A stretch of 64,000 nucleotides of DNA from CAIQJJ01 sp049325275 (GCA_049325275.1 JBMOLU010000002.1:640214-704213); one strand, 5' to 3'; shown: positions 42,830-51,255, counted from the first letter of the stretch. The notes: generated from the sequence alone by a model not told the origin. A program made the numbers and translations.

Positions 42830-42868
42830 GGGGTGTTTCGGGCAGGTGAAGCCCGCCCGAAACACCCC
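42830..42868 (+). terminator. Leader hairpin before the glycosidase (possible attenuator)
   Basis: GGGGTGTTTCGGG (from 42830) pairs with CCCGAAACACCCC (42856-42868). The top of the stem is closed further by GGGC/GCCC. The pyrimidine-rich run CTCTCTCCTTATTTCTTTTT follows. It lies between the predicted promoter and the gene, and on the same strand, so it looks like a terminator in the leader. Confidence 0.55.
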
Positions 42869-42921
42869 GCTCTCTCCTTATTTCTTTTTGAGAAGTTGCC
42901 TTCAATCCCTGATGAGGTCTC

Positions 42922-44514
42922 ATGAAATCAAACAAGATATTTCTACGCGGGTTGTCCTTGGTTTTCGCAGGCGTGCTCTTGCTCGGTGGGGTGTTTCTGG
43001 CCGGCGGGCAGGGCAGCGATCGAAGCCTGTACTTGCCGGCGATCGTGCGAAACGCCCGCCAACCCAATGCCAATACCCAGGTGCGGCCCTACAACGAGCC
43101 GTTTCAGTATGGCCTCAACCCCGGTTATTACGGCAACGGCTGGGACGACAAGGGCGTTTACGGCCTGTGTTACGATGCCGGCTGCCGTTCGGCGCGCAAC
43201 ACCTTACCCGATTCCTTCCTGGCGCAGTGGGGCGATACCATCCGGGTGAACACGTTTGCTTACATCGTCGATAGCCTCGATTTCGCCGAGATTACCACCT
43301 TCCTCGGTTCGCCGCGTACCGAATGGCGCGATGCCACCGTCTACGACGGCCAGCAGAGCAAACTCTGGCAGGGTATGTACGAACCGATCTGGGATAACGG
43401 CGAGAACGGCACCCCGGTCAACGACGCCAACCGTTTTGCCGCCTACGTCTGGAAAGTTGTCTATAACTACGGCCCGTTCATCCGCTTTTACGAGATCGTC
43501 AACGAACCCGATTACACCTACTCGTCCTATGGTTGGGTCGAACCCGGTACGGCCGGCAGCTGGTGGGATAGCCCTCCGCAGCCGAAAGACCTGCCGAACC
43601 TGAACGCCCCCATCTACCCTTACATCCGCCTGCTGCGCATCGCCTATGAAGTCGTCCACCGGTACGACCCAGACGCTTACGTGACGCCGGGCGGCATTGG
43701 CTATGATTCTTTCCTGGATGCCCTGTTGCGTTACAGCGACAACCCGGCGGGCGGCGCCGTCACGAACGACTATCCGTTTACGGGCGGGGCTTACTTCGAT
43801 GCCCTCAGCTTCCATATCTACCCACAGTACGGTACCCGTCACTGGGATGGCTCGCAGTGGGTCCCCGACCGCCACAGCGATAAGGCTGTTGAAGTCGTGC
43901 TCGATTCGTACCAACGCAAACTCGCCACGCTGGCCGCCCGCGGTTACGATGGCGTGACCTACCCCGAAAAAGTGCTGTTGATCACCGAAGTCAACGTGGC
44001 CCGCAAGCAAATCGGCGAGACGTTGGGTGGCGAAGAGCTGCAGCGCAACTTCACCATCAAAACGCTGGTTAAGGCGCAGCAGGCCGGCATCGTGCAGATT
44101 TATTGGTATATGACCGGGGAAGTCAAAAACGATGACGATGCCGGCGCCGAGTCGTACGATCTGATGGGTTTCTACGAGAACCTGAAGCGCGATACCCCCG
44201 GCAGCCAGAAAATGACTCCCCAGGGGATCGCCAACCGCACGACCTACCAGCAGCTTTACGGCTGGACGTACGATCCCACTGCAACCCAGGCACTCGGGTT
44301 GCCTGCCGGTGCGGACGGGGTGGCCTTTCGCCAGGGAGACGCCTTGCGCTACGTCCTGTGGGCGAAGACCACCCAGGATCGTAGCGAGGCCGCCGCTGTG
44401 ACCATTGACCTGCCCGGCAGCTACGATGCCGTCGCCTGGAATGGCACGACCAGCGTGGTGAACGGAATGGGTTTACAGTTGTACGGTGCGCCGGTCTTTC
44501 TGACGCCGCGTTAG
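42922..44514 (+). CDS. Secreted glycoside hydrolase of clan GH-A type
   Basis: 530 residues with a signal peptide (SLVFAGVLLLGGVFLAGG, to about residue 30). The catalytic barrel shows the two glutamates expected of retaining clan GH-A enzymes: IRFYEIVNEPDYTY (acid/base Glu preceded by Asn) and LLITEVNVAR (nucleophile Glu). A C-terminal beta region (about 455-530) follows. The nearest look-alikes are GH39/GH5-type enzymes, but the family and substrate cannot be fixed by eye. It is monocistronic with its own promoter and leader hairpin; its stop overlaps the murJ stop in a shared 4-nt TTAG. Confidence 0.7.
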   Translation: MKSNKIFLRGLSLVFAGVLLLGGVFLAGGQGSDRSLYLPAIVRNARQPNANTQVRPYNEPFQYGLNPGYYGNGWDDKGVYGLCYDAGCRSARNTLPDSFLAQWGDTIRVNTFAYIVDSLDFAEITTFLGSPRTEWRDATVYDGQQSKLWQGMYEPIWDNGENGTPVNDANRFAAYVWKVVYNYGPFIRFYEIVNEPDYTYSSYGWVEPGTAGSWWDSPPQPKDLPNLNAPIYPYIRLLRIAYEVVHRYDPDAYVTPGGIGYDSFLDALLRYSDNPAGGAVTNDYPFTGGAYFDALSFHIYPQYGTRHWDGSQWVPDRHSDKAVEVVLDSYQRKLATLAARGYDGVTYPEKVLLITEVNVARKQIGETLGGEELQRNFTIKTLVKAQQAGIVQIYWYMTGEVKNDDDAGAESYDLMGFYENLKRDTPGSQKMTPQGIANRTTYQQLYGWTYDPTATQALGLPAGADGVAFRQGDALRYVLWAKTTQDRSEAAAVTIDLPGSYDAVAWNGTTSVVNGMGLQLYGAPVFLTPR

Positions 44515-46091
44515 CGCTTTCGAGAAATTCCCACCCGCCGCAAAACGATCCCGCCCGCGCGGTGTACTTCGTCCACACCCAGCAACCAGGTGGCGAGCAG
44601 ATATACTGCGCCGCCCAGGGCCACGCCGCCCAATGCCAGCAGCCAGGCCGGCATGGACAGCGACAACCAGGCCCACAGCATGCCGCCCATGGCCAGGGCC
44701 GCCAGCGCAGCCCGTGCCGTCAGCGCCAGCACCGAACGCCCGTGCAGTCCGTTCAGGCGCTGGCGCATCAAAACAATCAGTCCGGCGGCCTCGAGCGCCG
44801 TCGCCAGCGAGTTGGCCAGCGCCAACCCGCCGTGAGGCAGCCAGCCGATTTGCGCAAACCCCCGGGCGAAAGCCACGCTCAAAACGGCGTTTAACCCCAT
44901 GGCCGCCGCGCCGACGAGCACCGGTGTTTTGGTATCGTGCAGGGCATAGAAGGCCCGCGCCAGAATCTCCACTACGCAGTGCCCCACCAGCCCGGCGGCG
45001 TACCACAGCAGCGCCCAGGCGACGATGTCGGTATCCTGCCGGTCGAAATTGCCGTATTGCAGCATCAGCGCCACGATGGCCTGCCGCAGCAGGATCAGCC
45101 CGAGCGCGGCAGGGAAGGCCAGCAGCAGGATGCCCCGCAAACTGGCCGCCAGCGAAGCGCGCACGTCGTCCAGTTTCCCCAGCGCATACTGCGCAGAAAG
45201 GGTCGGCAGCGCCGCCGTGGCTACGGCCTGGGCGATTACGGCCTGCGGCATGAGCATGATCATAAAGGCCCAGTTCAAGCCGATGATCGAACCCGCCGCC
45301 ATGCGGGATGCCAGGTTGGCGTTAACCCAGAAATTGAGTTCCACCACCGCCACCCCAAACAGGCGCGGCAGCATCAGGCGGCCCACCGCTCGAACGGCGG
45401 GCAGTTTCAGGCCAAAAGAAGGTATGTAAGCGCCTTTCAGCCGCCACAGGCTGGGCAGCTGGCACAGCAAGTGCATGCTCGCCCCCAGCAGCACGCCCCA
45501 GGCCAGGCCCTCAACGCCCATGCGCGGGGCCAAGAAGAGCACGCCGAAGATCAATCCCAGGCGGTACATCGAGGGTGTCAGAGCGGGGATGAAGAAAACG
45601 CGGTGCGCGTTGAGAATGCCCATCACCAGCCCGCTCAGGCTGAAGACGACGGCCGAGGGCAGCATCAGGCGCATCAGGTGGATGGTTTGCGCTTCGAGCG
45701 CCGGGTCGGCGGCAAAACCCGGGGCCAGCAGATAGCGCACCAGCGGTTGCGCAAAGATGCCGGCCAGGACGGCGGCGAGGCTGACGCCCACGAACAGCAG
45801 GTTGGCGATTGCCGAGGCCAGTTTCCAGGCGGTTTGGCGTTCGTCACGCGTCAGTAACCCGGCGAATGTCGGGATGAACGCCGACCCCAAGGCCCCGGCG
45901 GCCATCAACTTGAAGAGCGTTTCGGGCACACGATTGGCAGCCGCAAAGACATCCATGGCGTGCCCTGCGCCGAAGGCTCTCGCCGAGAGCACGGTGAAAA
46001 CCAGGTTGCTGATCTGGCTGAGCGCAAGGGCGATCATCACGGTCCCGGCGGAACGTGCGATCTGGCGGTTGGCGGCATGGGGCGATGTCAT
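44511..46091 (-). CDS. murJ: Lipid II flippase MurJ
   Basis: 526 residues and about fourteen membrane helices. MurJ/MviN signatures are present: an N-terminal RSAGTVMIALALSQISNLVF, AFGAGHAMDVFAAANRVPE, LFKLMAAGALGSAFIPTF, and later LARAFYALHDTKTPV. It flips lipid-linked peptidoglycan precursors to the outer membrane face. No ribosome-binding site is visible; TTGCTG, 18 bp, TATAAT, then 8 nt to the ATG suggests a leaderless message. It is divergent from the DsbA-like gene. Confidence 0.95.
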   Translation of the reverse strand: MTSPHAANRQIARSAGTVMIALALSQISNLVFTVLSARAFGAGHAMDVFAAANRVPETLFKLMAAGALGSAFIPTFAGLLTRDERQTAWKLASAIANLLFVGVSLAAVLAGIFAQPLVRYLLAPGFAADPALEAQTIHLMRLMLPSAVVFSLSGLVMGILNAHRVFFIPALTPSMYRLGLIFGVLFLAPRMGVEGLAWGVLLGASMHLLCQLPSLWRLKGAYIPSFGLKLPAVRAVGRLMLPRLFGVAVVELNFWVNANLASRMAAGSIIGLNWAFMIMLMPQAVIAQAVATAALPTLSAQYALGKLDDVRASLAASLRGILLLAFPAALGLILLRQAIVALMLQYGNFDRQDTDIVAWALLWYAAGLVGHCVVEILARAFYALHDTKTPVLVGAAAMGLNAVLSVAFARGFAQIGWLPHGGLALANSLATALEAAGLIVLMRQRLNGLHGRSVLALTARAALAALAMGGMLWAWLSLSMPAWLLALGGVALGGAVYLLATWLLGVDEVHRAGGIVLRRVGISRKR

Positions 46092-46099
46092 GGCAGGGC

Positions 46100-46129
46100 A
46101 TTATAGCGGGCAGATGTGAAAATCAGCAA
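46100..46129 (-). promoter_or_regulatory. Promoter of murJ, leaderless arrangement
   Basis: On the minus strand TTGCTG (46129-46124), an 18-bp spacer, TATAAT (46105-46100), then only 8 nt to the murJ ATG. Confidence 0.62.
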
Positions 46130-46194
46130 GGGCGCGATGGCTGAGTAGGTTCATAAGTTGTATCGAAATCAACCCGGGTTTCCTTCGACTGCGA

Positions 46195-46200
46195 TATAAT
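46195..46200 (+). promoter_or_regulatory. -10 box of the DsbA-like gene, leaderless arrangement
   Basis: TATAAT followed by 8 nt (GCTTGTCT) and the ATG at 46209. No Shine-Dalgarno motif fits in that space. Confidence 0.55.
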
Positions 46201-46208
46201 GCTTGTCT

Positions 46209-47081
46209 ATGGAACCTAATCCCGAACCCACATCTTCTGAAACACCCTTGCCCATCGAAGCGCAAGCGGTGTCTTCCAACCTGGATGCGCCTGAACCCGT
46301 TTTGGCCGAACAGCCTGCGGACGAAAGCCAAAAGCCCGCTGGAGTCAAAGACAATCTGCTCATGTTCTTGCTGCCCCTGCTGACCTTCATCCTCGGCATC
46401 GCCATCGGTTATCTGGTGTGGGGGAAGCAGGGCGCCGATCCGCAGCAGGTCGAAGCGGCCGTGCAGGCCACGCTGGCTGCCGGGCCTTCCGGTGCAGCGC
46501 AGGGCGCCGATATTTCCCAGGCCCCGCCCCAAGACGTCAAACGCTACGACGTTCCCGTAGATGATGATTACGTCTATGGCTCGATGGACGCCGAGATTAC
46601 CATCATCGAATTCAGCGATTTTCAGTGCCCTTACTGTCAAAAATGGTACGTCGAAGTCCTTCAACCCTTGCTGGAGATGTATCCCGGCCAGATTCGCTTC
46701 GTGTACCGTGACTTTCCCTTGTTCAACATTCATCCCGAAGCGCTCCCGGCTGCCATTGCCGCCAACTGCGCCGGCGAGCAGGGCAAGTACTATGAGTTTC
46801 ACAACAGCCTGTTCGACGGGAAGTATGGCCTGAACGCCGACGCTTACACAAAGTATGCCAGCGACTTGAACCTGGACGGCGAGCAGTTTGCCGCCTGTGT
46901 CGAAACACAGAAATATAGCGATGAAGTCATGGCCGATTATGAATGGGCCACGACGTTAGGCATCCAATCGACGCCCACGTTCTTCATCAACGGGATCCCC
47001 CTGGTCGGCGCCCAGCCGCTGGAAACCTTCAAGATGGTCATCGATTGGGAACTGGAAGGCAAGCTGCCCAAGGGTGATTAA
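46209..47081 (+). CDS. Membrane-anchored DsbA-like thiol oxidoreductase
   Basis: 290 residues from the ATG at 46209. An acidic/Pro-rich cytoplasmic N-terminus (1-48) is followed by one membrane helix (about 49-71), a linker, and a DsbA/DsbG-type thioredoxin domain with the active site C140-PY-C143 (EFSDFQCPYCQ), FVYRDFPLFNIHPEA and the cis-Pro loop GIQSTPTFFING. It should form or rearrange disulfide bonds in exported proteins. This fits a Gram-positive-style envelope with many secreted proteins encoded nearby. It is divergent from murJ and ends at a strong terminator. Confidence 0.92.
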   Translation: MEPNPEPTSSETPLPIEAQAVSSNLDAPEPVLAEQPADESQKPAGVKDNLLMFLLPLLTFILGIAIGYLVWGKQGADPQQVEAAVQATLAAGPSGAAQGADISQAPPQDVKRYDVPVDDDYVYGSMDAEITIIEFSDFQCPYCQKWYVEVLQPLLEMYPGQIRFVYRDFPLFNIHPEALPAAIAANCAGEQGKYYEFHNSLFDGKYGLNADAYTKYASDLNLDGEQFAACVETQKYSDEVMADYEWATTLGIQSTPTFFINGIPLVGAQPLETFKMVIDWELEGKLPKGD

Positions 47082-47110
47082 AATCGGTGAAATCTGCCGC
47101 CCGGTGAAAG

Positions 47111-47158
47111 AAAAACGACGTGTTTTGGCGCTTTGTTTTCCAAAATACGTCGTTTTTT
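47111..47158 (+). terminator. Terminator of the DsbA-like gene
   Basis: AAAAACGACGTGTTTTGG pairs with CCAAAATACGTCGTTTTTT, ending in a six-T run. A classical intrinsic terminator 30 nt after the stop; the A-run on the left makes it work on both strands. Confidence 0.88.
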
Positions 47159-47181
47159 AAGCCATAACGCCATTCTCCGCC

Positions 47182-48402
47182 GTGCTCGATTCATCCCAGA
47201 AAAACGTACGCCGTATCTATCTCTTCATGCGGGGTGGCCTGTCTTTCCTGCTGAACATGATTTTTATTGCCAGCTCGATCTACCAGATCACGACAGCCGG
47301 TTTAAGTCCCTTGCAGTTAGTTTTGGTGGGTACGGTGCTCGAAGCGTCGGTCTTTCTCTTCGAGATACCGACCGGGATCGTTGCTGACGTTTATAGCCGT
47401 AAACTGTCCATCTTGATCGGCTTTGCCTTGATTGGCCTCGGTTTTGTGCTCGAAGGCAGTTTTCCCTTCTTTCTCCCGATTCTGGTGGCGCAGGTGTTGT
47501 GGGGTGTAGGGTACACGTTTACCAGCGGGGCGACTCAGGCCTGGGTGACCGACGAGCTTGGGCCGGACGGCGAAGCTTTGACGGCGAAGCTTTTCTTGCG
47601 CGCCAGCCAGGTCAGCAGCCTGGCTGCCGTGGGCGGCATTGCGGCCGGCAGCCTGCTGGGCCTGCTGCGTATCAACCTGCCGATCGTATTGGGTGGGGCG
47701 CTCCTGGTTGCTTTGTCCCTGCTGCTTGCGGCATGGATGCCGGAAACCGGCTTTACCCCCACGCCCCAGGGCGAACGCAGTTCGTGGCAGCAGATGGGCC
47801 ATATCTTTCGGCAGGGCATCGGGATGCTGCGCCGCCGCCCGGCGCTCGGCCGTATCCTGGCGATCGGTTTGTTCTACGGCCTGTACAGCGAAGGTTACGA
47901 TCGCCTGAGCGCCAAGCTGATGCTCGATCACCTGGACTTCCCCGGCGGGTGGCCGCCGGTGGTCTGGTTCGGCGCCTTGCGCATCGTTTCGCTGCTGCTG
48001 GCCGTGGCAGCCGTCGAATGGGTCCGACGCCATGGAAAGCTCGAGCGACCGGGCCAATCGGCACACGCCATGTTTGCCGCCACGCTCGTTTTGGTGATTT
48101 GCTTGCTGGCTTTTGCGGTATCGCCGCTGTTTGGCGTCACCGCGCTGCTGATGACCGCCATCAGCGTTTGCCGCAGCGTGGCTGCCCCCCTTTACGATGC
48201 CTGGGTAAATCAAAAACTCGATTCGAACGTGCGCGCCACGGTCATTTCGATGAGCGGACAGGTAGATGCCTTCGGGCAAATTGCCGGCGGCCCCTTGGTG
48301 GGGGCGATCGGCAATTTGTCGGTACGCCTGGCGCTCGCTGTAACGGGCTTCATCCTGTCGCCGGCCCTGTGGTTGCTGCGGGGCAACCGCAGCGAGGCTT
48401 AA
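47182..48402 (+). CDS. Major facilitator superfamily transporter
   Basis: 406 residues, about twelve membrane helices. The N-terminal part has the motif LEASVFLFEIPTGIVADVYSRK, typical of drug/proton antiporter-like MFS proteins (the DxxxR loop between helices 2 and 3). The GTG at 47182 gives the most complete N-terminus but no ribosome-binding site precedes it, so the start is uncertain. Substrate unknown. Structured element copy A lies just downstream. Confidence 0.83.
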   Translation: MLDSSQKNVRRIYLFMRGGLSFLLNMIFIASSIYQITTAGLSPLQLVLVGTVLEASVFLFEIPTGIVADVYSRKLSILIGFALIGLGFVLEGSFPFFLPILVAQVLWGVGYTFTSGATQAWVTDELGPDGEALTAKLFLRASQVSSLAAVGGIAAGSLLGLLRINLPIVLGGALLVALSLLLAAWMPETGFTPTPQGERSSWQQMGHIFRQGIGMLRRRPALGRILAIGLFYGLYSEGYDRLSAKLMLDHLDFPGGWPPVVWFGALRIVSLLLAVAAVEWVRRHGKLERPGQSAHAMFAATLVLVICLLAFAVSPLFGVTALLMTAISVCRSVAAPLYDAWVNQKLDSNVRATVISMSGQVDAFGQIAGGPLVGAIGNLSVRLALAVTGFILSPALWLLRGNRSEA

Positions 48403-48410
48403 AGTAAAGA

Positions 48411-48494
48411 CTCTCCGGGCCTTTGCAAAAAGCGCGGCGCACAAGTGCGCCAGTCAAGAATGTTTGAGGGCTGTGCCGCTTTATGCGGGTTAGG
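48411..48494 (+). repeat. Structured intergenic element, copy A
   Basis: About 75-84 nt that recur at 52256-52334. It has three small potential hairpins: GCGCAC/GTGCGC (48437-48442 with 48445-48450), TCAA...TTGA, and CCGC/GCGG, followed by GGGTTAGG. Differences from copy B fall mainly in the loops (AA against AAA; TTTA against TTGA). No coding potential. It lies between an MFS gene and the terminator of qcrC. Confidence 0.62.
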
Positions 48495-48499
48495 GCGGC

Positions 48500-48533
48500 A
48501 AAAAACGTCCCCCACCACCAGGCAGGGGACGTT
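48500..48533 (-). terminator. Terminator of the qcrABC operon
   Basis: AACGTCCCC (48504-48512) pairs with GGGGACGTT (48525-48533). On the minus strand it runs into TTTTTT. It lies about 40 nt after the qcrC stop. Confidence 0.85.
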
Positions 48534-48573
48534 CGCCGTTCGTGTCGTTGCCGGCAGAATAGCGGGCTTTTCG

Positions 48574-49950
48574 TTAAGGATAAGGTTGCTCTTGCGGTGT
48601 GCTGGTAGCCGAGGGCGCGGGGGCTTCGGTTGCGGTTGGCGCTTCGACGGTCGTTGTGCCTGTTCCCTGAGATGTCGCGGTCGGCGGCAGCGTCGGTGTC
48701 GCAGTGATGCTCGGTGTGGCGGTCACCGTTGCGGTTGTTGTCGGAAGCGGCGTGTTCACCAGCGGGGCAGCGAGCGTTTCGGCGGTGGCGGTGGGCGCCG
48801 CCGTTGCGACGGTTTTCCCGGCGTCGTCGGCGGTCTCCGGCGCGCCGGCCAATACCCAGGCCTCGATCATGGCGACCAGGTTTTCGGGCAGCGCCTTGGA
48901 CGGCGGCATCGGCCCGGCCACGTCGCGGATCTCTTCCCGGTGGATCAGGCGCAGCAGCAGGCTGTCGAGATCGCCCGGGTAGATCGCCGGGCCGTTATCG
49001 CCGCTGTTGATGGCTTCGTCGTAGGTGAGGGTGATGTAGTTGTTATTGGTCTTCCCGGGACGGTGACACGAATCGCAGTAGCGCTTGAAGATCGGCTGGA
49101 TATGCTTTTCCCAAGTGGGGATTTCACCGGGCGCTAACGTCGGAATGGCCCCGGCTTGGGCCGCTTCTTCGGGCAATTCGACCCGATCGTCCCAGGTATA
49201 GCGCATATACGTAACGATATACTCGACTTCCGCCGGGCTGAGGGGGCCGCCGTAAGCACTGCTGAAAGGCGGCATGCCCAGGTCTTGTTGGCCGTAGGCG
49301 ATGACGTTGAACAAGGTTTCGTCCGTGCGCGTGTAGATGACGTCCTTGTGGCTGATCGGGCTGACGAAGGCGCCATCCAGCCCTTCCACGCCCTCGATCA
49401 CGGTCACGTCACCATCTGCCCCGTGGCACTCGGCGCAGTGGATGGCGTACAGGTCCTGCCCCAAAATGACCTGTTCGCCAATGCTTCCGGCGATGGCAGT
49501 TTCCTCTTCCTGCGGTGGCGTCGAGCGCACGGCCATGACGGTCAGCGCCACGATCGCCAGCACGATGCTGGACATCATCCCAATGCCAAAGATGCGCTTT
49601 TTCCAGTAACGGAAAGGGCTGCGATCGTAAAAGGGCAGCAAAAGCAGGGCACCCACCAGCAAACCGGGAATGACGACCACACCGACCCATTCCAACTGGC
49701 CGGGGAAGTACTTCAGGAACTCGAACAGCCACAAGAAGTACCACTCCGGGCGAGGCACGTAGTTTGCGTCGCTGGGGTCGGCTTTCGGCTCGCCAGCCAC
49801 GCCCATGAACGTTGCCAGGCTGACCAAAAGCAGGAAGATGGCGAAGGTGACCACCAGGTCTTTGTAGATGATATCGGGCCAGAACTTAACGCCCTTCTGC
49901 TTCTCCTGGGTGTACTTTTCGAGGTACTGTTTTTTGTGTTCTTCGTTCAC
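48574..49950 (-). CDS. qcrC: Cytochrome b subunit IV fused to two cytochrome c domains (QcrC-like)
   Basis: 458 residues. The first about 140 match the C-terminal part of cytochrome b (subunit IV): PRPEWYFLWLFEFLKYFPGQ, then VVIPGLLVGALLLLPFYDRSP, with three helices. Two c-type heme domains follow, C172-AE-C-H176 and C292-DS-C-H296, then a Thr/Pro/Ala-rich tail of about 90 residues. It is the third subunit of a quinol:cytochrome c oxidoreductase; the Firmicutes QcrC is a similar fusion but carries one heme. It should pass electrons from the Rieske centre to a soluble acceptor or oxidase outside the membrane. It starts 9 nt after qcrB. Confidence 0.9.
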   Translation of the reverse strand: MNEEHKKQYLEKYTQEKQKGVKFWPDIIYKDLVVTFAIFLLLVSLATFMGVAGEPKADPSDANYVPRPEWYFLWLFEFLKYFPGQLEWVGVVVIPGLLVGALLLLPFYDRSPFRYWKKRIFGIGMMSSIVLAIVALTVMAVRSTPPQEEETAIAGSIGEQVILGQDLYAIHCAECHGADGDVTVIEGVEGLDGAFVSPISHKDVIYTRTDETLFNVIAYGQQDLGMPPFSSAYGGPLSPAEVEYIVTYMRYTWDDRVELPEEAAQAGAIPTLAPGEIPTWEKHIQPIFKRYCDSCHRPGKTNNNYITLTYDEAINSGDNGPAIYPGDLDSLLLRLIHREEIRDVAGPMPPSKALPENLVAMIEAWVLAGAPETADDAGKTVATAAPTATAETLAAPLVNTPLPTTTATVTATPSITATPTLPPTATSQGTGTTTVEAPTATEAPAPSATSTPQEQPYP

Positions 49951-49959
49951 GGCACGCTC

Positions 49960-50619
49960 CTAATCTTCTTCATGCGGCACAGAGGAGATGCCGAGGCGGA
50001 TGACCAGATACAAATGAACTCCGATCGCCCCCGCGATCACCAGCGGAATCCACCAGATGTGGGCCGAGAAAAAGCGGATCAACGTCACGGCGCTGATATC
50101 CTCGCCGCCGCGCAGCACGCGCAGCAGGAACGGACCAATCCCCGGAACGACCCCGGCAATTTCGGTGCCAACCGTCGTGGCCCAGTAGGATTTTTGGTTC
50201 CACGGCAAGAGATAGCCGGTGAAGCCCATGCCCAAGGTTGCCAGCAGCAGCACTACGCCGGTGACCCAGGTCAGCTCGCGCGGATACTTGTAAGCGGCGA
50301 AGAAATACGTACGCAGCATGTGGGCGAAGACCACCAGCACCATCAACGTGGCGCCCCAGTGGTGCATGCCCCGGATCAGCCAGCCATAGGCCACGCCGTT
50401 CATGATGTATTGGATGCTGTCGTAAGCCGCTTCTGGAGACGGCACGTAGTACAGTGTCAGCAAGATTCCTGTCGCAGCCTGCATGACAAACAAAAACAGG
50501 CTGGCGCTGCCCAGCGTAAACCACCAGTTGACCTTCGGCACCTTGCGGTCGAGAACGGCGTTGTAGATACCGGTCAACCCCAGGCGCTCCTCGAGCCAGG
50601 CGAAAACGTTTTTGATCAT
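49960..50619 (-). CDS. qcrB: Cytochrome b6-type subunit of quinol:cytochrome c oxidoreductase
   Basis: 219 residues with four helices. The heme b ligands are His86 (GMHHWGA), His100 (FAHMLR), His187 (SAHIWW) and His202 (GVHLYL). Fourteen residues separate the last pair, the spacing of b6-type rather than mitochondrial-type cytochrome b. It ends where cytochrome b6 ends; the rest of the cytochrome b fold is supplied by the qcrC product. Its start overlaps the Rieske stop by 4 nt (ATGA). Confidence 0.95.
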   Translation of the reverse strand: MIKNVFAWLEERLGLTGIYNAVLDRKVPKVNWWFTLGSASLFLFVMQAATGILLTLYYVPSPEAAYDSIQYIMNGVAYGWLIRGMHHWGATLMVLVVFAHMLRTYFFAAYKYPRELTWVTGVVLLLATLGMGFTGYLLPWNQKSYWATTVGTEIAGVVPGIGPFLLRVLRGGEDISAVTLIRFFSAHIWWIPLVIAGAIGVHLYLVIRLGISSVPHEED

Positions 50620-51128
50620 GCCGGATCCTCCTCCGCAGGCGGCTCTTCTGCACCGTAATAGATTGACACCATCCCTTCTTCGTCTACCTTGATCGGATAA
50701 GAGTCGAGCGGCCGCGGCTGTGGCCCATCGATGATATTGCCTTCAACGTCAAAGAAACCCGCGTGGCACGGACAGGCATAGTATTGCTCTTCTTCTTTCC
50801 AACTCACCCGGCAGCCCAGGTGGGTGCAGATATTCGAGAGGGCCAATAACTGGTTGTCTTCTGTGATCAAGATGTATACCCCATACGTCGATACGGTTCT
50901 TTCCCAGCCATTGACCTTGGTGCGAGAAAAGGTGTAGAGCGTCGGTACGCCGACCGGAATCTGGTCGAACGATCCCAATGGAACCCATCCCTCAGATTCG
51001 CTGGTTTTCAGCGCCGGGCCGATCAAATAACCGAGGGCGGGCAAACCTACCACAAGGCCCATGACACCGCCGACGGCTGCCGAAACAGCCAACGTGAACT
51101 CGCGGCGGCTCAGGTGTTTTTTGGGCAT
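50616..51128 (-). CDS. qcrA: Rieske iron-sulfur protein
   Basis: 170 residues. A Tat-type N-terminus (SRREFTL then a hydrophobic anchor to about residue 38) is followed by the Rieske fold. The cluster motif is complete: C101-T-H103-LGC106 and C119-PC121-H122, with C106/C121 able to form the stabilising disulfide. It moves electrons from quinol to the c hemes. First gene of qcrABC, read from the promoter at 51216-51244. Confidence 0.96.
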   Translation of the reverse strand: MPKKHLSRREFTLAVSAAVGGVMGLVVGLPALGYLIGPALKTSESEGWVPLGSFDQIPVGVPTLYTFSRTKVNGWERTVSTYGVYILITEDNQLLALSNICTHLGCRVSWKEEEQYYACPCHAGFFDVEGNIIDGPQPRPLDSYPIKVDEEGMVSIYYGAEEPPAEEDPA

Positions 51129-51215
51129 GAAGTCCTCCTGAGAACGTGTAAAAATAGTGCCGGGAGTGCCGACGTAATTTTTACCGGTCCTTCAAAAATA
51201 GAGTAAGATAGGCCG

Positions 51216-51244
51216 ATTTTACCCTGTTTGGAAATGGATTTCAA
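51216..51244 (-). promoter_or_regulatory. Promoter of qcrABC
   Basis: On the minus strand TTGAAA (51244-51239), a 17-bp spacer and TAAAAT (51221-51216). It overlaps the sdh promoter on the other strand. Confidence 0.62.
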
Positions 51245-51255
51245 GCGAGTATAAT
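51228..51255 (+). promoter_or_regulatory. Promoter of sdhCDAB
   Basis: TTGGAA (51228-51233), a 16-bp spacer and TATAAT (51250-51255). The leader to sdhC is about 105 nt. RNA polymerase cannot occupy this and the qcr promoter at once. Confidence 0.62.

Noticed and set aside
49156..50658. 500-codon + strand frame opposite qcrB and qcrC
   Set aside because: His/Gln/Arg-rich translation typical of antisense reading; no family resemblance.
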